Part shown: piece by piece, positions 45,563-53,504 of the stretch
Layout of the letters: the number at the start of each line of letters is the position of its first letter
Numbering within the stretch: position 1 is the first letter of the stretch
Source: Cedecea lapagei
GTDB lineage: Bacteria; Pseudomonadota; Gammaproteobacteria; Enterobacterales; Enterobacteriaceae
NCBI RefSeq assembly: GCF_900635955.1
Contig: NZ_LR134201.1
Coordinates: forward strand, 1,674,001-1,738,000
DNA length: 64,000 bases
Direction: 5' to 3'
Translations under genes and position numbers: made by a program
Notes under the pieces: generated by a model
The model's input: the letters and a program-made list of their open reading frames with translations, nothing else
Databases searched by the model: none
What the model was told of the DNA's origin: nothing

Positions 45563-45651
45563 GCAACGCATCGAAAGGCAGCACGGCTTGCCGGATGATA
45601 ATAAAATCAAGTGATTAGCCTAATGGCCACCAACGTTCACTTGTACAAAAA

Positions 45652-45727
<76 letters not shown>

Positions 45728-45776
45728 GATTCAGGCAATAGAATTTCTGTTGCCGCCTGAAAAGGCAAAAGATTTT

Positions 45777-45850
45777 GGCGCGTTAGCAAAGCGGTTATGT
45801 AGCGGATTGCAAATCCGTCTAGTCCGGTTCGACTCCGGAACGCGCCTCCA
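45777..45850 (+). tRNA. cysT: tRNA-Cys (GCA)
   Basis: Seventy-four bases, acceptor arms GGCGCGT/ACGCGCC, anticodon loop around GATTGCAAATC (GCA), T arm GGTTCGACTCC, CCA encoded. It is the only cysteine tRNA gene in E. coli and has the same neighbours here. Confidence 0.97.
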
Positions 45851-45862
45851 ATTTCTTCCCGA

Positions 45863-45948
45863 GCCCGGATGGTGAAATCGGTAGACACAAGGGATTTAAA
45901 ATCCCTCGGCTTATGGCTGTGCGGGTTCAAGTCCCGCTCCGGGTACCA
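45863..45948 (+). tRNA. leuZ: tRNA-Leu (TAA)
   Basis: Eighty-six bases with acceptor arms GCCCGGA/TCCGGGT, a long type II variable arm and anticodon TAA in GGGATTTAAAATCCC. CCA is encoded. The variable arm (TCGGCTTATGGCTGT) appears one base shorter than the E. coli leuZ version as I recall it. Confidence 0.96.
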
Positions 45949-45990
45949 TGGGAATAAAAAGAATAAAATCAATGATAAGCAGTGTCGTGT

Positions 45991-46013
45991 AAACCACCTT
46001 CGGGTGGTTTTTT
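45991..46013 (+). terminator. Terminator of the tRNA unit
   Basis: AAACCACC, TTCG tetraloop, GGTGGTTT, then further Ts. A stable intrinsic terminator about 40 bases after leuZ. Confidence 0.9.
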
Positions 46014-46105
46014 ATTGCCTGCGATTTGCCTGCCGAAAATATCCTGCCTCTCTCCCGAAAAGCATGCCATGCTAAGCAACCGACTGGCATCACCTTTGGG
46101 AAAAT

Positions 46106-46810
46106 ATGAGTACTCCCGTCCGGCACTATTTTGACGTCGATTTTCGGGGCCACAGGCTCCGTGCTGACAGCATATTCGGCAGCAAAGGCCACGTGCTGAT
46201 GATCCATGGCGGCTCAAAAGACCGTGAGGCTGGTTTGAAATACCGCCATCTGATGGCGAGTCTGGGCTTTGGCACTACGGCGTTTGATTGTATCGGTCAT
46301 GGGGAAACGGGCGGTGAGCTATCTCACTCCTCGCTGATCGGCCGTACCGAACAGGCGAGGGCAGTAGCAGAGCATTTAGGTTCTCAGCTCACCGGCTGTA
46401 TGGGCGTAAGCATGGGAGCTTACAACGCGCTGCAGCTGAGCAAGTCCGTTCCCCTGCGTTCGCTGATCCTGATGGTGCCCGGCGTGTATCACCCTTCGGC
46501 GTATCAAGTAAATTTTGGTCCTGAGTTTTCAGCTATCATCCGCCAGCCGTGCAGCTGGGCGGAGAGCGATGCGTGGCAGATCGTTGCTGACTTTAGCGGC
46601 AATATCCTGATTATTAGCGCGGCTGAGGATCGCGTGATCCCTGAGGCAATTCCTCAGCGGCTGTATGACTCAGCTTCCGGGAAGGGCAAGCAGGCCTTGC
46701 TGACGGTGGCAGATGCCGATCATAACAGCGTCTGGCAAATGCTGCAGCGCAATCCAGCCCTCTACGACAAGACCTGCCGGTTGCTGGTGGAATGTCTGAC
46801 TGAGGCGTAA
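46106..46810 (+). CDS. Alpha/beta hydrolase
   Basis: A 234-residue protein of the alpha/beta-hydrolase fold. The nucleophile elbow is GVSMG, the HG of MIHGGSKD supplies the oxyanion hole, Asp in AAEDRVIP and His in DADHNSVW complete the likely triad. No signal peptide is seen, so it should be cytoplasmic. The substrate is unknown; esterase, thioesterase and acyltransferase are all possible. It sits between the tRNA unit and yecA, a place where K-12 has no such gene, and nearly abuts yecA. Confidence 0.85.
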   Translation: MSTPVRHYFDVDFRGHRLRADSIFGSKGHVLMIHGGSKDREAGLKYRHLMASLGFGTTAFDCIGHGETGGELSHSSLIGRTEQARAVAEHLGSQLTGCMGVSMGAYNALQLSKSVPLRSLILMVPGVYHPSAYQVNFGPEFSAIIRQPCSWAESDAWQIVADFSGNILIISAAEDRVIPEAIPQRLYDSASGKGKQALLTVADADHNSVWQMLQRNPALYDKTCRLLVECLTEA

Positions 46811-46887
46811 TGGGACGTAACCCTTCGGGCCAGGAACGGGTACAATGCGCTACATTTTTTAAAAACCGCGATATGAGGAGCCCTCCG

Positions 46888-47463
46888 ATGACCCAGGGAC
46901 CGCTGAACGAAGACGAAATTATCTGGCTTGATGATGTGCTGCTGAAGTACGGCACCGCGCATTCGGTCATTGATGTGGCCGAGCTGGACGGATTGCTTAC
47001 GGCAATCCTTTCCGGGCCCAAAGTGACCGAGCCAGCCACCGTACTGCGGGCGGTATGGGGCGGCGATGTTGAACCCGAATGGGAAAACGAAGAAGAGCTT
47101 ACCCGTTTCAATATCCTGGTGTTCCAGCATATGAACGACATTGCGGAGCGCCTGGCAGAATACCCGGGGCAGTTTGAGCCGCTGTTTGGCACCAGCGAAG
47201 TCGACAACCGTGAAATTACGATTGTTGAAGAGTGGTGTTACGGCTACATGCGCGGAGTCTCACTGGAAAGCTGGCCTGCGCTGCCTGCGGAGCTTCAGCC
47301 TGAGCTGGATGCTATTGCGCTGCATGGGCTTGAGGAAAATGAAACGGAGTTTGAAAACCTGACGCCGGAGGCATTTCTGGCGAGCATAGAGGCGATTAAA
47401 CCGGCTGCTCTTGCGCTTTATGGCTACTGGCACAGCCAGCGAAGCGGTGGGGCACTGCACTAA
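46888..47463 (+). CDS. yecA: YecA/YgfB family protein (UPF0149) without the SEC-C tail
   Basis: A 191-residue protein with the YecA core (DVAELDGLLTAILS, FQHMNDIAERL, IVEEWCYGYMRGVSL). In E. coli YecA the chain continues into a SEC-C zinc motif rich in Cys; here it stops at SGGALH and I find no Cys-rich sequence after the stop. ATG 46888 follows GAGGAG (46875-46880). The cellular role of the family is not established. Convergent with ftnA. Confidence 0.88.
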   Translation: MTQGPLNEDEIIWLDDVLLKYGTAHSVIDVAELDGLLTAILSGPKVTEPATVLRAVWGGDVEPEWENEEELTRFNILVFQHMNDIAERLAEYPGQFEPLFGTSEVDNREITIVEEWCYGYMRGVSLESWPALPAELQPELDAIALHGLEENETEFENLTPEAFLASIEAIKPAALALYGYWHSQRSGGALH

Positions 47464-47471
47464 AAGAGAGG

Positions 47472-47494
47472 CAGCAGGCCATTACGGCCTGCTG
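47472..47494 (-). terminator. Terminator of ftnA
   Basis: The nine-pair arms CAGCAGGCC and GGCCTGCTG with loop ATTAC lie between yecA and ftnA. On the minus strand they are followed by CCTCTCTTTTA. Confidence 0.7.
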
Positions 47495-47505
47495 GCTAAG
47501 AGCAA

Positions 47506-48003
47506 CTAAGCCTGTGCGTCCAGGGTAGCCAGCTCTTTATCAACGAAGTACAGACCTTCGCCGCTTTTACCTACCAGGCTAAGTTTATCCAGCACGGATT
47601 TAAACAGCTTCTCTTCTTCATGCTGCTCGGCCACATACCACTGCAGGAAATTAAATGTTGGGTAATCCTGGGAAATCATTGCCGCATGCGCCAGCTCATT
47701 AATTTGACGAGTAATTAATTGCTCGTGTTCGTAGGTGGCGTTAAATAATTCATCCAGTGAGGCGTACTCTAAAAAAGGCGACGGGATAGCGTTAATACGC
47801 GGCATGCTCCCGGTATCATTTAAATAAGCAAACAGACGCTGCATGTGCTCCATCTCTTCCTGCGCATGGCGACGCAGGAAGGCGGCAGCCCCTTCGAAGC
47901 TGTGATAGCTGCACCAGGCGCTCATCTGCTGGTAGAGCAGGGAGGAGTAAAGCTCAAGGTTCATCTGCTCGTTCAGTTTTTCAATCATTTCCGTCTTCAG
48001 CAT
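47506..48003 (-). CDS. ftnA: Bacterial ferritin FtnA
   Basis: A 165-residue ferritin subunit that oxidises and stores iron in a 24-mer shell. The ferroxidase ligands appear in MNLELYSSLLYQ (Glu), EEMEHM (Glu and His) and WYVAEQHEEE. ATG 48003 gives the E. coli length; upstream in-frame codons are rejected. Likely Fur/H-NS control: Fur-like motifs lie upstream at 48096-48158. Confidence 0.96.
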   Translation of the reverse strand: MLKTEMIEKLNEQMNLELYSSLLYQQMSAWCSYHSFEGAAAFLRRHAQEEMEHMQRLFAYLNDTGSMPRINAIPSPFLEYASLDELFNATYEHEQLITRQINELAHAAMISQDYPTFNFLQWYVAEQHEEEKLFKSVLDKLSLVGKSGEGLYFVDKELATLDAQA

Positions 48004-48095
48004 CACAGGCTCCATCATTTATGGGGGGCATTAATATGGCGCTACTTTAATTATTTATTTTTCTGAATGCAAAGGAATTGTTAATTATATTAGTG

Positions 48096-48158
48096 TAATG
48101 AGAATGGTTGTTACTATTATTTTATTTGTAACAGTTTGAATTAATAATGAGAATTAAT
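48096..48158 (-). promoter_or_regulatory. Fur-like motifs upstream of ftnA
   Basis: Two copies of a TAATGAGAA core, TAATGAGAATGG (48096-48107) and AATAATGAGAATTAAT (48143-48158), resemble halves of the Fur consensus GATAATGATAATCATTATC. In E. coli, Fur bound upstream of ftnA displaces H-NS. Proposed by similarity only. Confidence 0.5.
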
Positions 48159-48352
48159 CTTGTTCCGCTTTTCTATTTAATGTGCTGCCTTCGTGAATAA
48201 AATAGCGCGGTTTTTTCCGTTGAAATGGTAACCATGCTAAGAATAAGTGTATGTAGTCATTGGAAAAACTTATGGCTAAATATTCTTATGCCCACCATTT
48301 ACCTGGCGCAGGAGCTGTGGCTAAATACGTTTCTTTCAAAATTAGACTGCAC

Positions 48353-49534
48353 ATGAACATTCTTCATTTTCTTCTCGCACTTGTTGTCATCATGGGGCTG
48401 GCGTGGCTGGTGAGCTTCGATCGTAAAACCATCCGTCTGCGCGCTTTGTTACAGCTTATCGTTATTGAAGGCCTGCTGGCTTTCTTCTTTCTGCACTCCG
48501 ACAGCGGCCTGTGGGTGATTAACGGCGTGTCCGGTTTCTTTGGCCACCTTCTGACCTTTGCCGGGCAGGGCAGCGATTTCGTCTTCGGCGGAATGAGCAA
48601 GGCGGGGCTGGCTTTTATCTTCCTCGGCGTGCTGTGCCCGATTATCTTTATTTCAGCGCTGATCGGCATCCTCCAGCATTTTCGCATTTTGCCGATTATT
48701 ATCCGCATCGTGGGTACGCTGCTGTCGAAAGTGAACGGCATGGGCAAGCTGGAATCGTTTAACGCCATCAGCTCTTTGATCCTCGGCCAGTCAGAAAACT
48801 TCATTGCCTATAAAGGCGTGCTTGGTGACCTCAGCTCTCGCCGCCTGTTCACTATGGCCGCAACGGCGATGTCCACCGTTTCGCTGTCCATCGTCGGCGC
48901 CTACATGACGATGCTGGAGCCGAAGTATGTGGTGGCCGCGCTGATCCTGAATATGTTCAGCACCTTCATTATCCTGTCGATCATCAACCCGACTCGCCCA
49001 GGCGCTGAGCCAGAAATCAAGCTTGAAAAGCTGCACGAGTCGCAAAGCTTCTTTGAAATGCTGGGGGAGTACATTCTCGCAGGGTTTAAAGTGGCAATGA
49101 TTATTCTGGCAATGTTGATCGGTTTTATCGCGCTTATCAGCGCCATTAACGCGCTGTTTGCTACGGTCTTCGGCCTGAGCTTCCAGCAAATTCTTGGCTA
49201 CGTGTTCTATCCGTTTGCCTGGCTGGTGGGTATTCCGCAGGCGGATGCGCTGAAGGCGGCCGGTATTATGGCCACCAAGCTTGTAGCTAACGAGTTTGTC
49301 GCGATGATTGAGCTGCAAAAGATCATGTCGACGCTGTCGCCGCGCGGCCTTGGGATCCTGTCGGTCTTCCTGGTTTCGTTTGCCAACTTTGCCTCTATCG
49401 GCATCGTCGCCGGCGCCATCAAAGGGCTGAATGAAAAACAGGGGAATGTGGTTTCCCGCTTTGGTCTTCGCCTGGTTTATGGCGCGACGCTGGTCAGCCT
49501 GCTGTCGGCGGCTTTTGCCGGGTTAGTACTGTAA
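48353..49534 (+). CDS. NupC-family concentrative nucleoside transporter
   Basis: A 393-residue inner-membrane protein with about ten hydrophobic segments and the CNT hallmarks GQSENF (around 145) and KLVANEFVAMIEL followed by FANFASIG, which bind nucleoside and cation. It should import nucleosides by cation symport. I prefer ATG 48353 (MNILHFLLAL), where membrane sequence begins. In-frame ATG 48272 is preceded by GGAAAAACTT and would add 27 residues, so the start is uncertain. It is followed by a strong terminator. K-12 has no such gene at this site. Confidence 0.85.
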   Translation: MNILHFLLALVVIMGLAWLVSFDRKTIRLRALLQLIVIEGLLAFFFLHSDSGLWVINGVSGFFGHLLTFAGQGSDFVFGGMSKAGLAFIFLGVLCPIIFISALIGILQHFRILPIIIRIVGTLLSKVNGMGKLESFNAISSLILGQSENFIAYKGVLGDLSSRRLFTMAATAMSTVSLSIVGAYMTMLEPKYVVAALILNMFSTFIILSIINPTRPGAEPEIKLEKLHESQSFFEMLGEYILAGFKVAMIILAMLIGFIALISAINALFATVFGLSFQQILGYVFYPFAWLVGIPQADALKAAGIMATKLVANEFVAMIELQKIMSTLSPRGLGILSVFLVSFANFASIGIVAGAIKGLNEKQGNVVSRFGLRLVYGATLVSLLSAAFAGLVL

Positions 49535-49539
49535 AAACA

Positions 49540-49569
49540 AAAACGGCGGGTTTCCCCGCCGTTTCTTTT
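49540..49569 (+). terminator. Terminator after the nucleoside transporter
   Basis: AAACGGCGGG and CCCGCCGTTT arms with a TTTC loop are followed by CTTTTA. It can also serve the minus-strand lipoprotein gene. Confidence 0.88.
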
Positions 49570-49581
49570 AGTCCCTGCTTA

Positions 49582-50019
49582 TCAGAACGCTGCGCAGACC
49601 GGCTGGTCAACGCGCATCACAGATTCCTGGGCAAAGCGGGTTTTATAGATAGAGCGCAGCTCGTCTACCTTCTTGCTGCTCTCTGCATCGCTGCCGCGAA
49701 TGAGCATAATCGCCTTGCTCGGCTCGTGAGTCACTTCGCCTTTCGCATTCAGCCACTGGCCCTTTGCGTCGTATTCGGTCAGCCCTTCGCGGAAGCGCGG
49801 GGTGACGTCTTTATCCACAAAGCTGCGCCATTCATTGGCGGTGATTTCTGCGCCGGATGGGCGGCTGATGCCGAAATAGAGCGTGGTTTGCGTCATCTGA
49901 TCGCCTACCTGGCACTGTTTAGCCGGTGCGGTAACCGCCGTCGTTGTTTTTGCCGGTGCTACACAGCCCGCGAGTGCCAGAGCTAATGCCCCTGCAAGTG
50001 TTGCTTTATAAAGTGCCAT
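49582..50019 (-). CDS. DUF3574 lipoprotein
   Basis: A 145-residue lipoprotein with lipobox LAGC (Cys19) and a DUF3574 domain (LYFGISRPSGAEITANEWRS). The function is unknown. Its start overlaps the stop of the upstream MFS gene by one base (TAATG), so the two are probably one operon. Confidence 0.82.
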   Translation of the reverse strand: MALYKATLAGALALALAGCVAPAKTTTAVTAPAKQCQVGDQMTQTTLYFGISRPSGAEITANEWRSFVDKDVTPRFREGLTEYDAKGQWLNAKGEVTHEPSKAIMLIRGSDAESSKKVDELRSIYKTRFAQESVMRVDQPVCAAF

Positions 50020-51293
50020 TATCCACCTGTCTTACTGTCATCATCATTATTAAAATTAAGTGCGGAATGATTCCGCCGCGCTATCAAATTACAATTCGAT
50101 AGTTTTCGCAAGTCACCCAGCATCAACAAGGCAAGAATAATCCCCGTGATGCCGCTCCCGAGCAGGACCCACTGCGCTGGAAAATGTTCCGCAATCATCC
50201 CGGTTGCCAGCGGTAGGGTTAGCGTAAGGCAAAGCTGCAGGCGCCAGCCTGAGGCCATTGCCGCGCCGACCAGCCCTGAGGAAAAGCTGTCCATCACGTT
50301 AAGCGTTGCCACCAGATAGAACCAGTTGCTGAAGAGATGGGCGGTAACGATCAGCGGCACGGCAATCCACAAATTGCCTGATTTCGCCACGGCGAAATAA
50401 CAAAGCGTGAAAAGTAGCAGCGCAAGCATCAGGGGGAGCGTGGCGTCGGCACGATAGCGCACCAGTTTCTCACTGAGGATCAGCGGCGCCAGCAGTTGCC
50501 CAGCGCTGCGGGCAAACAGCAGGATTAGCCCGTTGTCGGTGTTATCACCGGGTAACGAGGGCGCCAGCGCCGGTAGCAAAGCCATTACCGGAGCGCCTAC
50601 AAGCGCCAGGCTGGGCAGCAACAGCAGGCTGCGTTTCTGCGTAGGTGAAAGCCTGCGCCAGCTAAATCTTTCGGCGCGGGCGGACTTATTTTCCTCTTCA
50701 CTCTGTGGGGTAAAGGCGGCTGCAGCCAGCCACAGCAAACCGATGGCGACGATGAAGCTGAGTGCATCGATAGCCAGCATCAGCCAGAGGCTGATGTGGC
50801 CATACAGCAGTGTCCCGGCGCCAACGCCGAAAATAACGTTGGCAGCAAACACCAGCGTTTCAATCCCGGCGGCAGCGGGCATCAGGGTTTTGGGTAGTCC
50901 TTGTTTGAAGAGCTGGCTGAGCACCGGCACCGTCATGCCGGAGCTAAATGCCGCTGCGGCCTGGCTTAACAGCAGCAAGAGAGGGCTGCTTCCCGATAGC
51001 GCGAGGCAGGGCAGGATCAGGCCCGCCAGGCCCAGGATTTCGCCGAGGATAAGGACGGAAAACGGTGGCCAGCGCTTTAATAACCACACGCCCAAAAAGC
51101 TTGCGGGTAGACCGGGAGCGAGGGAAAGAACGTAGGCGAGAGCCAGCCAGGTGGGCGAGGCATGGCTGTTTAAAAGCTGGCTGAAGACCAGAACGTAGGT
51201 CAGACCATTGCCAATAGAGGAAAACAGCAGTGCAAGCCAGAGTAGCGTCAACCAGCGGTGCTGGCGCAGGGCGCGTAGCAGCAAAAGAATCAT
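50019..51293 (-). CDS. MFS transporter
   Basis: A 424-residue inner-membrane protein with about eleven or twelve hydrophobic segments and a central cytoplasmic loop (about 190-215), similar to MFS efflux proteins. The substrate cannot be told. I start at ATG 51293 (MILLLLRALRQHRW) rather than at an upstream in-frame codon. Coupled to the DUF3574 lipoprotein gene. Confidence 0.82.
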   Translation of the reverse strand: MILLLLRALRQHRWLTLLWLALLFSSIGNGLTYVLVFSQLLNSHASPTWLALAYVLSLAPGLPASFLGVWLLKRWPPFSVLILGEILGLAGLILPCLALSGSSPLLLLLSQAAAAFSSGMTVPVLSQLFKQGLPKTLMPAAAGIETLVFAANVIFGVGAGTLLYGHISLWLMLAIDALSFIVAIGLLWLAAAAFTPQSEEENKSARAERFSWRRLSPTQKRSLLLLPSLALVGAPVMALLPALAPSLPGDNTDNGLILLFARSAGQLLAPLILSEKLVRYRADATLPLMLALLLFTLCYFAVAKSGNLWIAVPLIVTAHLFSNWFYLVATLNVMDSFSSGLVGAAMASGWRLQLCLTLTLPLATGMIAEHFPAQWVLLGSGITGIILALLMLGDLRKLSNCNLIARRNHSALNFNNDDDSKTGG

Positions 51294-51434
51294 GGTAACT
51301 TCCTGATGAATAAACAGAGTCAAGCCGCCGTTTTGAAAACGGCATCGCGAGAGCGTTATCGTCAGGAGCTTGTTACATTGGCGTCAGGGTTCTCTTTTGC
51401 TGGATGCTACTAAAAATAGAGGAATATTCAAAAA

Positions 51435-51776
51435 TTACCAGTTACTGGTGACGCCAGCATATTGTGGTCCGCTAACCCCGCGGCACTGGTACTCAAGGAC
51501 AACCTGCGTGTTCAGGCAAAGAGTGCCGCTGTAGGTTGTACAGGTCTTGATGTCGCTGCCGTAAGGGAGCGCGCTGGCATAGCCCCACTGCTGACACTGG
51601 CGCGTGGCCGTTGACTGCGCGAGGAACTTGTCCACTTTCGCCGTCTGCAGCGGCGGCAGGTTATAGGCGAGGCGGACGACGCCAGCAGGCTCGTTGGCGT
51701 TGAGCGGAACGGGCGTTTTGCTTACGGTGCATCCACCCAGTAACAGGGCGGTAGCGGCCAGATAAATGCGCTTCAT
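51435..51776 (-). CDS. yecR: YecR-like lipoprotein
   Basis: A 113-residue lipoprotein with lipobox LGGC (Cys16). The pattern RQCQQWGYASA..CTTYSGTLC and the spacing of Cys residues match E. coli YecR, a member of the flagellar regulon of unknown function. I use ATG 51776 (MKRIYLAAT). I could not find a convincing sigma-28 box in front of it. Confidence 0.8.
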   Translation of the reverse strand: MKRIYLAATALLLGGCTVSKTPVPLNANEPAGVVRLAYNLPPLQTAKVDKFLAQSTATRQCQQWGYASALPYGSDIKTCTTYSGTLCLNTQVVLEYQCRGVSGPQYAGVTSNW

Positions 51777-52116
51777 CTTTATGAATACCTCATGCTTAAC
51801 CGCTTTCATGGTAGCACGCCAGGCGTGGAGAAAAGCTGCTTCAATCCCCGGTGGGACGGATTCTGTAAATTTCGAATTTTAAATAAACCTTAATTCAAAT
51901 TACGGCATAAAAACGTTTTACCTAACGTAAATTCCCCACAAAATTTGCGGCGATTTTTTGATCAAATACGCGTCAAGTTTTGCTGAAACGTGCCGACAAT
52001 AGCGCTACGGCGCGATTTAATTTCACTTATGCAGGTATACGAGGGAATAAATCAGGACGCGCGTCGCTAAAGCCGCACAGGAAGTGCATTTTATTTTTGA
52101 CCGGGGAAACAGACAG
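51777..52116. other. Divergent region between yecR and the chemoreceptor gene
   Basis: About 340 bases, AT-rich around 51870-51960, holding the sigma-28 promoter at 51973-51999 that faces the chemoreceptor. No gene is seen. Confidence 0.6.
51973..51999 (+). promoter_or_regulatory. Sigma-28 (FliA) promoter of the chemoreceptor gene
   Basis: -35 TCAAGTTT (51973-51980), an exact 11-base spacer, -10 GCCGACAA (51992-51999): 14 of 16 matches to the FliA consensus. It places this receptor gene in motility class 3. Confidence 0.85.
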
Positions 52117-53256
52117 ATGAATGTGATTCGCAATATTAAAATTCGAGCGATGGTGGTGCTGATACAGATCTTTTCAACCCTGACCTGGATAAGCGTAGCG
52201 GGAGGGACGCTTTGGCTGCTGCACAATCTTAAGCAAGGGCTGACGTTGAGTGCGGGCCTGCTGGAGGGGATCGACAGGGTTCAGTTTATGCTGGTGCTTT
52301 CAATCGCTATTAGCATCGCGATTACCCTTTTTACCGAACGTTACCTGTGGTTCTGTCTGGTAAAACCGGTGAACATCATACGCGGCCATATGCATGTCCT
52401 GGCGCGGGGGGAGCTGGCTACCACGCTGCCGGATCTGGGTCGCAACTGTATCGGCCTGATGGTGCCGCCTATCCAAAAAATGCAGGAGAACTGGGAGCAG
52501 GCGGTTAGCCGCATTCGTGACAGCGCCGATGCTATTCGTGCCAGCGCCACCGAAGTGTCCGGGGTGAATACCGACCTTTCATCGCGTTCCGGGCAGCAGG
52601 CCGCCGCCCTGGAGGAAACCAGCGCCAGTATGGAGCAGCTTAACAGTACGGTGAAGCTCAACGCCGAGAATGCCAGCCACGCCAGCCATCTGGCGCAGAA
52701 TGCCACCAACACGGCAATGAACGGCGGCGCTTCGGTGAAACAGGTGGTGAAGACAATGGATGTTATCGCCAGCAGCGCAAACAAGATTGTCGACATCACG
52801 ACGGTGATTAACAGCATTGCGTTTCAGACCAACATCCTGGCGCTTAACGCGGCGGTTGAGGCGGCACGAGCCGGGGAACAGGGGAAGGGGTTCGCGGTCG
52901 TCGCCAGCGAAGTGCGTAACCTGGCCAGCCGCAGCGCCGGGGCGGCAAAAGAGATTGAAACGTTGCTGAATGAATCGGTCAGTAATATTCACACCGGCTC
53001 GCAGCAGGTAAAAAAAGCCGGGGAAGCGATGGATGAGATCCTCAAAGCCGTAAAGCAGGTTAACGACATTATGGGGGAGATTGCCAGCGCATCGGTAGAG
53101 CAAAGCCAGGGGATCGGGCAGGTTGGCGTGGCCGTGCGGGAGATGGACAGCGTAACGCAGCAGAACGTGAATCTGGTTCAGAAGTCGGTGCTGTCATCCG
53201 CTGAGCTGGAGAAGCAGGCGCACCACCTTCATGACGCGGTGGCGATGTTCCGCTGA
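52117..53256 (+). CDS. Methyl-accepting chemotaxis protein with a minimal periplasmic loop
   Basis: A 379-residue receptor. Two membrane helices (about 12-35 and 57-73) are separated by only about 20 residues, so there is no classical periplasmic ligand domain. A HAMP-like stretch follows, then the kinase-control hairpin with the conserved tip region (AFQTNILALNAAVEAARAGE and on to FAVVASEVRNLA). Glu/Gln-rich methylation helices are present, but the C-terminal NWETF-type CheR tether is lacking (it ends DAVAMFR). ATG 52117 follows GGGGA. A sigma-28 promoter lies upstream and a terminator downstream. The signal sensed is unknown. Confidence 0.88.
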   Translation: MNVIRNIKIRAMVVLIQIFSTLTWISVAGGTLWLLHNLKQGLTLSAGLLEGIDRVQFMLVLSIAISIAITLFTERYLWFCLVKPVNIIRGHMHVLARGELATTLPDLGRNCIGLMVPPIQKMQENWEQAVSRIRDSADAIRASATEVSGVNTDLSSRSGQQAAALEETSASMEQLNSTVKLNAENASHASHLAQNATNTAMNGGASVKQVVKTMDVIASSANKIVDITTVINSIAFQTNILALNAAVEAARAGEQGKGFAVVASEVRNLASRSAGAAKEIETLLNESVSNIHTGSQQVKKAGEAMDEILKAVKQVNDIMGEIASASVEQSQGIGQVGVAVREMDSVTQQNVNLVQKSVLSSAELEKQAHHLHDAVAMFR

Positions 53257-53288
53257 GCGGTAGCGCAAACTTAAACGGATGAAGTGAT

Positions 53289-53313
53289 AAAGCAGCCACC
53301 AGGCTGCTTTTTT
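53289..53313 (+). terminator. Terminator after the chemoreceptor gene
   Basis: AAAGCAGCC, ACCA loop, GGCTGCTTT followed by TTT. A strong intrinsic terminator. Confidence 0.9.
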
Positions 53314-53504
53314 ACGCCCGCATAAGGCTGAGAGGAGAAATTATGCGATGAGCGCCGGCTAAATAATCTCCTCTTCAGGCGTCGGATTCAGGCCGGATGC
53401 GGATAGCTAAAATCTGGTTAAGCTTATGCTTTTTAAGCACATTTACAAGCGGTGGCGAGTGTCGCACTATGCGGGCTCTTACTGAGCAAGGAGTTTCTGA
53501 AGCA

